From: Saprospiraceae bacterium
GTDB lineage: Bacteria > Bacteroidota > Bacteroidia > Chitinophagales > Saprospiraceae
Length of the DNA stretch: 64,000 nucleotides
Assembly: GCA_016715985.1 (NCBI GenBank)
Contig: JADJXD010000001.1
Span: 1,426,001-1,490,000, forward strand
Direction: 5' to 3'
Under the pieces are notes generated by a model. That model worked only from the letters and a program-made list of their open reading frames with translations, made no database searches and was not told the DNA's origin. The position numbers and the translations under genes were made by a program. Positions 26,350 through 36,187 of this stretch are shown piece after piece. How positions within the stretch are numbered: position 1 is the stretch's first letter; each line of letters opens with the position of its first letter.

Positions 26350-29103
26350 ATGAAAAAACAAATTCTTTTCTTATTACTGGTAACAGGTCTATTATTCCCG
26401 GCCATCCTACCTTCTCAAAAACCTGCATCCTTACCTAAGGGAATTACGCAGAAAAGTTCCGTAGAAGGAATCACGGAATATGAATTGGAAAACGGATTGA
26501 AAGTCCTTCTTTTTCCTGACCAATCCAAACCAACTATTACCGTAAATATTACTTATCTGGTAGGTTCCAGACATGAAGCGTACGGTGAGACAGGTATGGC
26601 ACATCTGCTCGAACATCTCGTATTCAAAGGCACACCACGACACCCGAATATCCCGCAGGAACTCACGGAACGAGGCGCAAGACCTAACGGTACAACCTGG
26701 TATGACAGAACAAATTACTATGAAACATTCAGTGCCACGGATGACAACTTAAGATGGGCACTGGATCTGGAAGCTGACAGAATGATCAATTCATTTATTG
26801 CTAAAAAAGATCTGGACAGTGAGATGACTGTGGTGCGCAATGAATTTGAATCAGGTGAGAATGATCCTTCAGGTGTTCTGATGGAAAGAGTCCTGAGTAC
26901 AGCTTATCTTTGGCATAATTATGGCAAAAGTACTATCGGCTGCCGGGCAGACCTTGAAAACGTTCCGATTGAAAGACTTCAGGGATTTTACAGAAAATAC
27001 TATCAGCCTGATAATGCTGTTCTGACCGTTACCGGTAAATTTGATGTACCAAAAACATTGCAGTACATCGACGAGTTTTTTGCAAAAATACCACGACCGG
27101 AAAGAGAACTCATTCCTACCTACACAAAAGAACCTGTGCAGGATGGCGAAAGAATAGTCACCTTAAAACGAACAGGTGATGTGCAGGTTGTAAGTTGCAG
27201 TTATCATACACCACCGGGATCACATCCTGATTATGCTGCAATTTCAATTATTGACGAGTTGCTGACCAACGAACCATCAGGAAGGCTATACAAAGCATTG
27301 GTCGAAAGCAAAAAAGCATCCTATGTGTGGAGTTTTGCCCCAAGTCTGAAGGAAAGTGGCTTTATATATATCAATGCGACTTTACGAAAAGAAAATTCAT
27401 TGGAAGATGTCAAAGAAACGCTTCTGGCTACTCTTGACAACCTAAAAAAGGATCACCCTACGCAGGAAGAATTGGATAGAGCAAAAGCAAGATTGCTGAA
27501 ACAATGGAATCTGTCCTTTAATGCTTCAGACAGAGTTGGTCTGACGATCAGTGAATATATTGCCCAAGGTGACTGGCGATTATTTTTCCTGTACAGAGAT
27601 GCTATTGAAAAAGTAACATTGGAAGATGTAGTCAACACAGCAGTAAAATATTTTAAACCAGCCAACAGAACACTCGGCATTTTTACACCTGATGAAAATC
27701 CTGACAGATCTGAAATCCCGAACGCACCTGATCTTGCATCATTGGTAGATGGGTATAAAGGAAAAGCATTGATTTCTGAAGGAGAAGCTTTTGATCCTGC
27801 CCACGAAAACATTGATAAACGTACCGTAAAAGGAGCTTTACAATCAGGTTTAAAATACGCTTACATTACCAAAGAAAACAGAGGGGATGCAGTTAATGCC
27901 AATATTACACTCAGATTCGGAACACCAAAAACTTTGGTGGGAAAATCTGTTGTGGGTAGCTTTGCAGCATCCATGTTGGATAAAGGTACAAAAAATCTGA
28001 ATCGTCAGCAAATACAGGACAAGCTGGATGAGTTAAAGGCAAGAGTAGGTGTCTATGGTAGCCAAAGCAGTGCTGGTTTCAGTGTTGAGACTACACATGA
28101 CAACCTGCCTGAAGTGCTGAATCTGGTAGGAGAAATTGCTACATCAGCCGTTTTTCCGAAAGATGAGTTTGAGAAACTTAAAGAAGAAAGACTTGCACAG
28201 TTGGAAGAACAGTTATCTGATCCCGGTGCAGTAGCCAATAGCAGGCTGCAAAAATTACTGAGCCCTTACCCAAAATCTGATGCAAGATACGTGATGACCA
28301 TGCAGGAAGAAATCGAAGCTATCAAAGAGTTGAAATATGAAGAAGTAGTCAGTTTTTATAAAGAGAACTACGGTGCATCTGAAGCCACTGTGAGCATCGT
28401 CGGGGATTTTGACAAGACTAAGTCAGATCCGGTTTTGGATAAATACTTTGGGAAATGGAAAAACCCTTCACAATTTGAAAGGATCACCGCCCCATATACC
28501 AAAGCAGAACCTGTCGATGAAAATATAAACACTCCGGACAAAGCAAATGCGATGTTTTTTGCAGGAATTAATCTTCCTGTAGGAGACAACCACCCTGACT
28601 ACCCGGCTCTTGTGATTGGCAATTTTATGCTCGGTGGCGGATTTTTAAATTCCCGTCTGGCTACCAGAATCCGACAAAAAGAAGGACTGAGTTATGGCGT
28701 TGGTTCTTGGTTTTCAGGTAGCAATCTGGATGAATCCGGTTCCTTTGGAGCGTATGCTATATATGCCCCTGAAAACAGAGATAAAGTACAGTCAGCATTT
28801 ATTGAAGAAATTCAAAAGGTACGAACGGAAGGATTTACACAGGAAGAACTGGATGCTGCCCGTTCAGGATGGATTCAGTCACAAAGTGTAGGAAGAGCTC
28901 AGGACAGGACATTGGTAGGCAGATTGGCTACTAATCTCCGAACCGACAGAACTATGCAATGGGACAAAGACCTTCAGGATAAGATCATGAAACTCTCGGC
29001 TGCTGATATCAATAAAGTGATGGCAAAACATCTGGACCCGGATAAAATGATCTATGTCAAAGCAGGAGATTTTGATAAGGCTTTTAATGTTGTAAAACCT
29101 TAA
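26350..29103 (+). CDS. M16-family (pitrilysin-like) zinc peptidase, two-domain form
   Basis: 917 residues with an N-terminal signal peptide (MKKQILFLLLVTGLLFPAIL), so periplasmic or outer-membrane associated. The N-terminal M16 half has the inverted zinc motif H85-L-L-E88-H89 and the distal glutamate E165 in VVRNEFESGEN. The C-terminal half (from about residue 500) is the inactive M16_C-type partner that helps close the clamshell; it has the usual RIRQKEGLSYGVGSW motif. Family enzymes degrade peptides inside a closed chamber. It is a monocistronic gene with a strong terminator downstream. Confidence 0.94.
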   Translation: MKKQILFLLLVTGLLFPAILPSQKPASLPKGITQKSSVEGITEYELENGLKVLLFPDQSKPTITVNITYLVGSRHEAYGETGMAHLLEHLVFKGTPRHPNIPQELTERGARPNGTTWYDRTNYYETFSATDDNLRWALDLEADRMINSFIAKKDLDSEMTVVRNEFESGENDPSGVLMERVLSTAYLWHNYGKSTIGCRADLENVPIERLQGFYRKYYQPDNAVLTVTGKFDVPKTLQYIDEFFAKIPRPERELIPTYTKEPVQDGERIVTLKRTGDVQVVSCSYHTPPGSHPDYAAISIIDELLTNEPSGRLYKALVESKKASYVWSFAPSLKESGFIYINATLRKENSLEDVKETLLATLDNLKKDHPTQEELDRAKARLLKQWNLSFNASDRVGLTISEYIAQGDWRLFFLYRDAIEKVTLEDVVNTAVKYFKPANRTLGIFTPDENPDRSEIPNAPDLASLVDGYKGKALISEGEAFDPAHENIDKRTVKGALQSGLKYAYITKENRGDAVNANITLRFGTPKTLVGKSVVGSFAASMLDKGTKNLNRQQIQDKLDELKARVGVYGSQSSAGFSVETTHDNLPEVLNLVGEIATSAVFPKDEFEKLKEERLAQLEEQLSDPGAVANSRLQKLLSPYPKSDARYVMTMQEEIEAIKELKYEEVVSFYKENYGASEATVSIVGDFDKTKSDPVLDKYFGKWKNPSQFERITAPYTKAEPVDENINTPDKANAMFFAGINLPVGDNHPDYPALVIGNFMLGGGFLNSRLATRIRQKEGLSYGVGSWFSGSNLDESGSFGAYAIYAPENRDKVQSAFIEEIQKVRTEGFTQEELDAARSGWIQSQSVGRAQDRTLVGRLATNLRTDRTMQWDKDLQDKIMKLSAADINKVMAKHLDPDKMIYVKAGDFDKAFNVVKP

Positions 29104-29177
29104 AGTTCTATAATTTAACGTGAGCTAAATCATTTACAATAAATTATGCAAAGGTAGAACTGAAGTTTTGTGTAAAA

Positions 29178-29224
29178 TACCCCAGAGGGGTATAATATTT
29201 ATAGCCCCGGGTTGAAACCCGGGG
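29178..29224. repeat. Two small intergenic palindromes
   Basis: TACCCC-AGA-GGGGTA (29178-29192) and CCCCGGGTT-GA-AACCCGGGG (29205-29224). Both are GC-rich in an AT-rich gap and resemble dispersed Bacteroidota intergenic repeats. They lack T-tracts, so are not typical terminators. Confidence 0.8.
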
Positions 29225-29323
29225 TCAAAATTCAAATATCTCCCAATTTTGGCGTGATTTTTGCCAAAAATGCAAAAATCATGACAAAATTATGTCGAAC
29301 TCACTTCGATTAAAAACTAATTT

Positions 29324-29361
29324 AAAAAGCCTGATATTCTATTAGAGTATCGGGCTTTTTT
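29324..29361. terminator. Bidirectional intrinsic terminator
   Basis: The 12-bp stem AAAAGCCTGATA / TATCGGGCTTTT (one G-T wobble) has an A-tract on one side and a T-tract on the other. It sits between the convergent M16 and MATE genes and should stop both. Confidence 0.9.
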
Positions 29362-29378
29362 ATTATAAAGTTATTAAA

Positions 29379-30716
29379 TTAAAATTTCATAAAATGCCAC
29401 TTATCTGTCTTTAGAAACCAAAAGCTAAGAAGTGCAATTCCAGCCCAATATAAAATCTCTACTCCCCAGGCTACATTCAGATTAAAATATTTATACTTAA
29501 TAAATATAAAACTGTAAATGATATAGATGATTGTAAAAATAAGCTGAATCCACAGCGCCGTTTTTGTATGACCTGTTCCTATCAAGCCATTGATCATAAT
29601 ACCACCTACCGAAAATGTCATCAGGATAGCCAGTACCATAAGCAGATAAGGTTTGGTTTCAAGAATTAGTGACATATCTTCTCTTCCGAATAATGGATAA
29701 AGAAAAAATTCAGGAAACAACAGTATGGGTAATGAAATCAACATCGTGGACAATAAGTTTAACTTTACTGTTTTAATAATGATTGGCAGTACCGCCTGTC
29801 TCTTCCTGTTTCCGATAAAGTTACTTACCATAGTGTTGATTCCGGCTGCATAACCCCAACACGGTATAGAAAGAATCAGATAAACATTACGCATCAGATT
29901 AGATATTTCGAGCTCTCTGCTACCCACATTCTCAATAAAACTAAAAAATAAAAACCACGAACCAATCCCAAGAATAGATTGAAAAACAATTGGAAATGAA
30001 ATACTAAACATATTTGCAATAGAAATCCAGTTCAGCTTTTCAAGATTAAGAAGTTTGTATTTCCGGTTTGCTTTATCGTAAATCATGAATATTACAAAAG
30101 CTATGAAGGCAACAACTTCTGCAAGAGTGCTGGCAAGACCGGCGCCTGCGATACCCATCGGTTCAAACCCAAAAGCACCGAAAATAAGGACGTAGTTCAA
30201 AAAAATATTAACGGATATCAATATCAAAGTATCATAAATAATAAACCTTGTATTGGCAATACCGGTATAAAAAGCGATTAGCGAAACACCAATGTAACTA
30301 AAAAATACACCAAAGCTTCGTGGCTTTATATAATCTATACATTTTTCAAGTATCTCCGGATTATTGATAAACAGTTTAAAAAATGATGCACTTCCGAAAT
30401 AAAGAAACAAAAACATTAAAACCGCCAACAGACATTCAAATAAAAACAATGCCTGAAAATCTCTTCCTGCACCTGTATAATTTAATTCTCCGTTTCTCCG
30501 GGCTATCAGAATCTGCCCTCCCCGTGAAAATCCATATCCTATAGATGCAATTATCAAATAAAAAACACCTACCAATCCGACTGCTGCAAACTCCAGTTGT
30601 GAGTAATGATATAAAAATACGTTATCACTCAATACAATGATGTTTTGAGCTGCACTACCCAACATAATAGGTACAGAAAGCGAAAGGATTTGTTTATACG
30701 ATGTACTTAATCTCAT
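29379..30716 (-). CDS. MATE-family efflux transporter
   Basis: 445 residues with about twelve membrane helices in two MatE halves. Typical motifs include ILSLSVPIMLGSAAQNIIVL (MATE N-terminus), GIAGAGLASTLAEVVAF and the second-half FPIVFQSILGIGSWFLFFSF. MATE proteins export cationic drugs or metabolites in exchange for sodium or protons in the inner membrane. The substrate is unknown. It is transcribed alone from the divergent intergenic region shared with the membrane protein gene at 30911, and ends at the bidirectional terminator. Confidence 0.93.
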   Translation of the reverse strand: MRLSTSYKQILSLSVPIMLGSAAQNIIVLSDNVFLYHYSQLEFAAVGLVGVFYLIIASIGYGFSRGGQILIARRNGELNYTGAGRDFQALFLFECLLAVLMFLFLYFGSASFFKLFINNPEILEKCIDYIKPRSFGVFFSYIGVSLIAFYTGIANTRFIIYDTLILISVNIFLNYVLIFGAFGFEPMGIAGAGLASTLAEVVAFIAFVIFMIYDKANRKYKLLNLEKLNWISIANMFSISFPIVFQSILGIGSWFLFFSFIENVGSRELEISNLMRNVYLILSIPCWGYAAGINTMVSNFIGNRKRQAVLPIIIKTVKLNLLSTMLISLPILLFPEFFLYPLFGREDMSLILETKPYLLMVLAILMTFSVGGIMINGLIGTGHTKTALWIQLIFTIIYIIYSFIFIKYKYFNLNVAWGVEILYWAGIALLSFWFLKTDKWHFMKF

Positions 30717-30820
30717 TTAAGCCCGAAATTATCTATTCTCCTGAATATTTTGTAGAATATTGAATAGATTTATCAATAATTTCACATTAATTTTAAAATT
30801 ATACTCATGTTTATCCAACA

Positions 30821-30828
30821 CAAATGTA
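30821..30828 (-). promoter_or_regulatory. Possible -7 box for the MATE gene (TACATTTG)
   Basis: Minus-strand match to TAnnTTTG about 105 nt upstream of the MATE start; no convincing -33 box. Confidence 0.35.
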
Positions 30829-30857
30829 CCATCGAACTGGAAATAATAATTAATTTG

Positions 30858-30887
30858 TTGTCTGAAATTAAATTTGAGTTAGCTTTG
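30858..30887 (+). promoter_or_regulatory. Promoter (TTG, 19 nt, TAGCTTTG)
   Basis: TTG at 30858-30860 and TAGCTTTG at 30880-30887 fit the Bacteroidota -33/-7 pattern. The gene start at 30911 also has an AAGGAG ribosome binding site 4 nt upstream, unusually strong for this phylum. Confidence 0.65.
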
Positions 30888-30910
30888 AATTTTATTTAAT
30901 AAGGAGAAGT

Positions 30911-32371
30911 ATGAAATACAGCATCAATCCACAGAGAGTTTTTCCTTTAGTCTTTATATCATTGTCTTTTGCATTTGTATTTTACAGAGCATTTACACTT
31001 TCTATGACTCATGATGAAAGTTCAACAATTTTTAATCTTGAAAACTATAATGTTTTTACATCACTTTTTAACAAAAATGTCTGGCTGTCAGCAAACAATC
31101 ATTGGTTAAATTCAATGGGTATAGAGTTTTTTACATATTTCGGGGGCTATAATGAAATATCTATCAGGCTCAGCAACGTTTTATTGTTTCCATTCTATGC
31201 CCTCTCATTGTATTACATTTTGTTAAAAATTAAGGTCAACTATCTCTTGATGTGGGCATCACTTGTATTCTTTATTTTAAATCCTATTTTAATCGACTTT
31301 TTTAGTTTGGCAAGAGGTTATGGTATGGGTACATCCTTTTTGTTTATTGGACTTGCGTTTTATTACAGGTATTTTGAGCGTTTAAAATCTGTAAATTTAA
31401 TTTTTGCAAATTTGGCTTTTATTTTAGCTGGTTTATCACTCTTTTCAAATGTTATATACTTTTTTATATTTAATGCTGCGTCTTTCGTCATTATTTTTTT
31501 TGAAAAAATACCCCTGAAAAAGTATCTGACAATTACAACAGGTAGCCTGTTGGTATTGGTTTCGCTGACTATTATTCCTCTAACATCTCTATCAAAAAGT
31601 GATGAATTCCGATGGGGAACCACAACCCTTAAAGCTTCGTTTATTTCATTCTCTAATGACTATTTGAGACACGCAAAATATTTTATCTCAACAGAAATGC
31701 TTTTGGGAATTTTTATTTCAGTTATATTGATATCCATTTTAGGTAGTCTTAAGATTTTCAGTAAAGCTAAAACGGCAAATGACAAATTTTATCTGTTAAT
31801 ATCTTTAGGTTTTATCTTTCTGATATTGTCTATGTTATTATCAAAAAACTTGTTGGATGCTAATTACCCTGAGACACGAAAAACAATTTTATATCTGCCT
31901 TTTGTTGGCTTCCTACCTATTATGTTCATGCATTATTATGCAGATAAAGCCATTAGCTATGTCCTGTCTGTGGGTCTGATTATCATATTTTCATATCACT
32001 TTTACAAGTCGGTCAGTAGGAATACGACTTTGGAATGGTGGTATGACTGGGATACAAAAAATATTTATAAAAAAATCATTGCAGACAGTCCTGATTCGCG
32101 TGCTACTTTGGGTTCTCATTGGATGTTTAACCCGACATTAAATTTTTACAATCATTACATGTATGAACAGAGAGTGAAGTTGGCGCAATATAATAAAGAT
32201 ATCGACAATATTAATCAGATGGATTATTTTGTGTGTTTCAGATCAGAATTAGAGCAGTTGCAGGACAAATATGATATCCTGTATGAAAATATGTCCGGAA
32301 TATTAATCCTGAAAGCGAAACAGAGCTCAAACAATTCTTTACCTCCTTCTGAAAAGTTACCGACAGAATAA
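30911..32371 (+). CDS. Polytopic membrane protein, GT-C glycosyltransferase-like
   Basis: 486 residues with about ten membrane helices up to residue 380, then a soluble tail. The first loop after helix 1 carries an acidic motif (MTHDESSTI), as in GT-C (ArnT/PMT-type) glycosyltransferases, and the helical spacing (GYNEISIRLSNVLLFPFYAL, then FFSLARGYGMGTSF) matches that superfamily, including the usual arginine-containing RGYG stretch. Such enzymes transfer a sugar from a polyprenyl-phosphate donor outside the membrane. Donor and acceptor are unknown, and no glycan gene cluster surrounds it. The call is by pattern only. Confidence 0.65.
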   Translation: MKYSINPQRVFPLVFISLSFAFVFYRAFTLSMTHDESSTIFNLENYNVFTSLFNKNVWLSANNHWLNSMGIEFFTYFGGYNEISIRLSNVLLFPFYALSLYYILLKIKVNYLLMWASLVFFILNPILIDFFSLARGYGMGTSFLFIGLAFYYRYFERLKSVNLIFANLAFILAGLSLFSNVIYFFIFNAASFVIIFFEKIPLKKYLTITTGSLLVLVSLTIIPLTSLSKSDEFRWGTTTLKASFISFSNDYLRHAKYFISTEMLLGIFISVILISILGSLKIFSKAKTANDKFYLLISLGFIFLILSMLLSKNLLDANYPETRKTILYLPFVGFLPIMFMHYYADKAISYVLSVGLIIIFSYHFYKSVSRNTTLEWWYDWDTKNIYKKIIADSPDSRATLGSHWMFNPTLNFYNHYMYEQRVKLAQYNKDIDNINQMDYFVCFRSELEQLQDKYDILYENMSGILILKAKQSSNNSLPPSEKLPTE

Positions 32372-32449
32372 AATTTCATTCTCTGGCTAACTGTCAGGCC
32401 CGTTCAAAAACCTATTTAATAATTTTCCTTTAAATTTAATAAACGATGA

Positions 32450-32457
32450 TATCTTTG
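32450..32457 (+). promoter_or_regulatory. Possible -7 box for the S9 peptidase (TATCTTTG)
   Basis: TAnnTTTG match 170 nt before the start at 32627. No -33 box seen, and it would imply a long leader. Confidence 0.35.
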
Positions 32458-32626
32458 TGCTAATAATCCTGACCTAACAATATAAAAGTGCCGCTTGATT
32501 TAGGTTAATAAATAATTTTAGTATAAAACTCAATTATTATTTGATCCTGAAATCAATCATCAAATAAGTCTGTAATTTCAAAATATCATAATTCTTTTTT
32601 TATCACCATTAAACATCTTAAACAAA

Positions 32627-34834
32627 ATGCACAAAATCTTTATTTTATTAGCCCTTATTTCCATTACATTTGCATCCAAATCCTGCAAAAATAAATCTAA
32701 TACTGAAAGTAATATGATTACATACAAAGAGAGCAAACTATTAAATAAAACGGATATTGAAACACCTGTAGCAGAAAAGCAACCAAAGGAATTGACTTTT
32801 CATGGTGACACCCGTATTGACAACTACTACTGGATGAAGCTATCTGATGCGCAAAAAGAAGCCAAAACGCCGGATGAACAAACTAAAAAAGTCCTGGATT
32901 ATCTGAATGCTGAAAATGCTTACAGAGAAAAAATGATGTCTCATACGGATAGTTTCCAAAACAGATTGTTTGAAGAGATAAAAGGCCGTATCAAACAAAC
33001 AGATATGTCTGTGCCATTTAAAGAAAACGGGTATTTTTATATCACACGGTACGAAGAAGGAAAAGAATATCCGATTCATAGTCGCAAAAAAGAAAATCTG
33101 GAAGCTACCGAAGAAATCATGCTGAATGTTAATGAACTCTCCGAAGGACATTCATATTTTGCAGTGGGTGGCCGCTCAGTCAGTCCTGACAACAAAATCC
33201 TGGCTTATTCGGAAGATACCGTAAGCCGGAGACAATATACCGTCAGATTTAAGGATTTGAATTCCGGAACAATGTTTTCAGATGTCATTCCGAATACAAC
33301 AGGTGGTATAGTTTGGGGCAATGATAATAAAACCGTTTTTTATTCCAAAAATGATGATGCCCTGAGATCTTATCAGATATACAGTCATACTTTAGGTACA
33401 CCCGTAAAATCTGACAAATTAGTTTTTCATGAAAAAGATGAAACTTTCAATACTTTTATCTATAAAACCAAGTCAAAAAAATACTTAGTCATCGGATCAT
33501 CTTCCACTTTATCTAATGAATATCAGATACTGGAAGCTGACAATCCTACCGGAAATTTCAGAATGTTCCAGCCAAGAGAAAGAAAACTGGAGTTTGACAT
33601 CAGTCATTTTGGTAATAAATGGTATATCCGTACGAATAAGGACAGCGCCGAAAACTTTAAAATCATGAGTACGCCGGAAACTGCCACCACAAAAGAAAAC
33701 TGGACTGATCTGATTGCGCACAATGCTGATATTTACATTGAAGGCATGGATATCTTTAAGGATCATATGGTAATCTCCGAACGAAATGAAGGAATTACGA
33801 AATTAAAAATACGTCCATGGGATGGTTCAAAAGAACATTATATTGAATTTGGCGAAGAATCCTATACTGCATATACCAGTATCAATCCGGACTTTGAAAC
33901 AGACCTGTTAAGACTCGATTATACTTCTCTCACTACACCTTCCACTACCTATGATTATAATGTCAAAACAAAAAAACTTGAATTGCTGAAGCAACAGGAG
34001 GTTTTGGGCGTATTTAATAAGGCCGATTACGTTTCAGAAAGAAGAATGGTAAAAGCCCGTGATGGTGTAATGGTTCCAGTATCCATCGTTTATAAAAAAG
34101 GATTTTCGAAAGATGGAACCCGGCCCTTTTTATTATATGCCTACGGTTCTTATGGATACAGTATGGACCCTTATTTTTCATCGACACGACTTAGTTTGCT
34201 CGACAGAGGCTTTGGGTATGCGATTGCTCATATCCGTGGAGGACAGGAGATGGGAAGACAATGGTATGAAAACGGCAAATTTCTCAAAAAGAAAAACACT
34301 TTTACTGATTTTATAGATTGCGGAGAATTTCTGGTTCAGGAGGGATATGCTGCCAAAGACAAACTTTTTGCTCACGGAGGCAGTGCAGGCGGATTACTGA
34401 TGGGAGCAGTCATGAACATGAAACCTGAATTATGGAAAGGAGTAATAGCTGCGGTTCCATTTGTAGATGTTGTCACAACAATGCTCGATGAGAGTATTCC
34501 GCTCACCACCGGTGAATTTGATGAATGGGGAAATCCGAAGGACAAAGTATATTATGATTACATGAAGTCCTACTCACCTTTTGATAATGTCGAAGCAAAA
34601 AGTTATCCCGCTACATTGGTCACCACAGGATATTGGGATTCACAGGTGCAGTACTGGGAACCAGCCAAGTGGGTTGCTAAATTGAGAGAAATGAAGACAG
34701 ACAAAAACCCATTGCTGATGTATTGCAATATGGAAACGGGTCATGGTGGTGCATCAGGCAGATTTAAACGTCTGAGAGAAACCGCGATGGAATATGCATT
34801 TCTGCTGGACCTTGCCGGGTTGGGAGAAGATTAA
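32627..34834 (+). CDS. S9 prolyl oligopeptidase family (oligopeptidase B-like)
   Basis: 735 residues. The N-terminus (MHKIFILLALISITFASKSC) is a lipoprotein-like signal with an imperfect lipobox, so the enzyme is probably exported. The region around 45-400 is the seven-bladed propeller that filters substrates by size. The alpha/beta-hydrolase domain has catalytic S586 (HGGSAGG), D671 (TGYWDSQVQYWEP) and H706 (ETGHGGASGRF). The motif RGGQEMGRQWYENGK is typical of oligopeptidase B/PtrB. It should cleave short peptides, often after basic residues. It is followed by a strong terminator and appears monocistronic. Confidence 0.94.
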   Translation: MHKIFILLALISITFASKSCKNKSNTESNMITYKESKLLNKTDIETPVAEKQPKELTFHGDTRIDNYYWMKLSDAQKEAKTPDEQTKKVLDYLNAENAYREKMMSHTDSFQNRLFEEIKGRIKQTDMSVPFKENGYFYITRYEEGKEYPIHSRKKENLEATEEIMLNVNELSEGHSYFAVGGRSVSPDNKILAYSEDTVSRRQYTVRFKDLNSGTMFSDVIPNTTGGIVWGNDNKTVFYSKNDDALRSYQIYSHTLGTPVKSDKLVFHEKDETFNTFIYKTKSKKYLVIGSSSTLSNEYQILEADNPTGNFRMFQPRERKLEFDISHFGNKWYIRTNKDSAENFKIMSTPETATTKENWTDLIAHNADIYIEGMDIFKDHMVISERNEGITKLKIRPWDGSKEHYIEFGEESYTAYTSINPDFETDLLRLDYTSLTTPSTTYDYNVKTKKLELLKQQEVLGVFNKADYVSERRMVKARDGVMVPVSIVYKKGFSKDGTRPFLLYAYGSYGYSMDPYFSSTRLSLLDRGFGYAIAHIRGGQEMGRQWYENGKFLKKKNTFTDFIDCGEFLVQEGYAAKDKLFAHGGSAGGLLMGAVMNMKPELWKGVIAAVPFVDVVTTMLDESIPLTTGEFDEWGNPKDKVYYDYMKSYSPFDNVEAKSYPATLVTTGYWDSQVQYWEPAKWVAKLREMKTDKNPLLMYCNMETGHGGASGRFKRLRETAMEYAFLLDLAGLGED

Positions 34835-34858
34835 AATTATTTGAACTTATAAAAAAGG

Positions 34859-34902
34859 AAAGGCAGTAGAACATCAATGATTTACTGCCTTTTCTGTTTT
34901 TT
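34859..34902 (+). terminator. Intrinsic terminator after the S9 peptidase gene
   Basis: Stem AAAGGCAGTA / TACTGCCTTT followed by a T-rich tract, 25 bp after the stop codon. Confidence 0.88.
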
Positions 34903-34960
34903 AGAATAGTGAAACTAAGCAAAATTAGGTGTTTTTGAAAAAGAGTCAGGAATAGTTAAG

Positions 34961-35090
34961 CAGACTGCAACTTGTGCCATCAGGAGAAGTTATGGCACAA
35001 GTTGCAAACTTGCGCCAGCAGTGGTAAATCTAAGAAGTTATGGCACAAATTGCATTTATTAGGCTTGAAACAGACTGAAACTTGCGTCAG
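34961..35090. repeat. Intergenic palindrome and partial direct copies
   Basis: A perfect 14-bp inverted repeat, GCAACTTGTGCCAT (34967-34980) and ATGGCACAAGTTGC (34992-35005), has an 11-nt loop. The right arm with its flank (AGAAGTTATGGCACAA) recurs at 35033-35048, and the left flank (CAGACTG) recurs at 35071. It resembles nested or decayed copies of one small palindromic element. Confidence 0.85.
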
Positions 35091-35121
35091 CATTTATTTT
35101 TAGACTAATCTAAATATTTTA

Positions 35122-35153
35122 TTTGATTATATTAAAAATTAAACTTAAATTTG
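35122..35153 (+). promoter_or_regulatory. Promoter of the ZIP transporter gene (TTTG, 20 nt, TAAATTTG)
   Basis: TTTG at 35122-35125 and TAAATTTG at 35146-35153 match the Bacteroidota -33/-7 consensus with standard spacing, 21 nt before the start codon. Confidence 0.75.
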
Positions 35154-35174
35154 TAGCAAAAATTAACTTAAGCT

Positions 35175-35993
35175 ATGTTTGATCAGATAGTTCAGTATTT
35201 TGAAAGCATTTCTCCGGTTCTGGCAGCATTTTATGCAACTTTATTCACATGGGCTTTGACGGCATTTGGTGCTTCTTTTGTTTTTATATTCAAGACAATG
35301 AATCGTGCCGTTTTGGACGGAATGCTGGGGTTCACAGGGGGTGTGATGGTTGCGGCCAGTTTCTGGAGTTTGCTGGCACCGGCACTCGAAATGAGTCACG
35401 GAGAAGGATTTGTTAAAGTTATTCCTGCAGCGACAGGATTTCTGCTGGGTGCATTATTTATTTTTGGCTTAGATAAAATTTTACCCCATCTTCATATAAA
35501 CTTTCAGGAGTCTGAGGGGGTTAAATCTCCCTGGCAAAAGACAACCTTACTCGTGCTGGCGATTACTTTACATAATATACCCGAGGGATTAGCGATTGGT
35601 GTACTATTCGGGGGAGTAGCTGCGGGAATACCGGAAGCAACAATTGCAGGAGCAGTCGTGCTTTCTATCGGGATAGGAATTCAGAATTTCCCGGAAGGTC
35701 TGGCAGTAGCTGTGCCTTTAAGGAGGATGGGAATGAGTCGGTTCAAAAGCTTTTTGTACGGACAGTCATCCGCATTGGTGGAGCCGGTTGCGGCAGTGGT
35801 CGGTGCAGTGGCAGTCAATTTTTTTACGCCCATTTTGCCCTATGCTTTAGCTTTTGCAGCAGGCGCAATGATATTTGTTGTAGTGGAGGAAGTCATACCG
35901 GAAACACAGCAGGATAAACACACAGATATTGCTACTATGGGATTTATAGGAGGCTTTATCATCATGATGTGTTTGGATGTGGCATTAGGTTAA
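35175..35993 (+). CDS. ZIP-family divalent metal transporter
   Basis: 272 residues with about eight membrane helices. The metal-binding helix motifs HNIPEGLAIGVLFGG and QNFPEGLAVAVPLRRMG are the GufA/ZupT-type ZIP signatures, with histidine, asparagine and glutamate ligands for zinc or related metals. It should import zinc, iron or manganese into the cytoplasm; the metal cannot be assigned. It is a single gene with its own promoter. Confidence 0.93.
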   Translation: MFDQIVQYFESISPVLAAFYATLFTWALTAFGASFVFIFKTMNRAVLDGMLGFTGGVMVAASFWSLLAPALEMSHGEGFVKVIPAATGFLLGALFIFGLDKILPHLHINFQESEGVKSPWQKTTLLVLAITLHNIPEGLAIGVLFGGVAAGIPEATIAGAVVLSIGIGIQNFPEGLAVAVPLRRMGMSRFKSFLYGQSSALVEPVAAVVGAVAVNFFTPILPYALAFAAGAMIFVVVEEVIPETQQDKHTDIATMGFIGGFIIMMCLDVALG

Positions 35994-36111
35994 TTCAAAT
36001 TTCTATTTTTAGGGTGTTCAACGAATACTGAAATGTGGCCACAAAAAAATACAATGTATTTCAAATTTCAGTTAAAGAAATCAAAAATGAATACTTCATG
36101 AATAATAATTG

Positions 36112-36119
36112 TATCTTTG
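36112..36119 (+). promoter_or_regulatory. -7 box of the RNA helicase gene (TATCTTTG)
   Basis: TAnnTTTG match 68 nt before the start at 36188. A leader of roughly 60 nt would be expected, as is common for DEAD-box helicase genes. Confidence 0.5.
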
Positions 36120-36187
36120 CGGCTCATTTGGTACAAATCTGATGCAGTCAAAGGTATTGCACAATTTGTATAATCTAAAAATTATAT

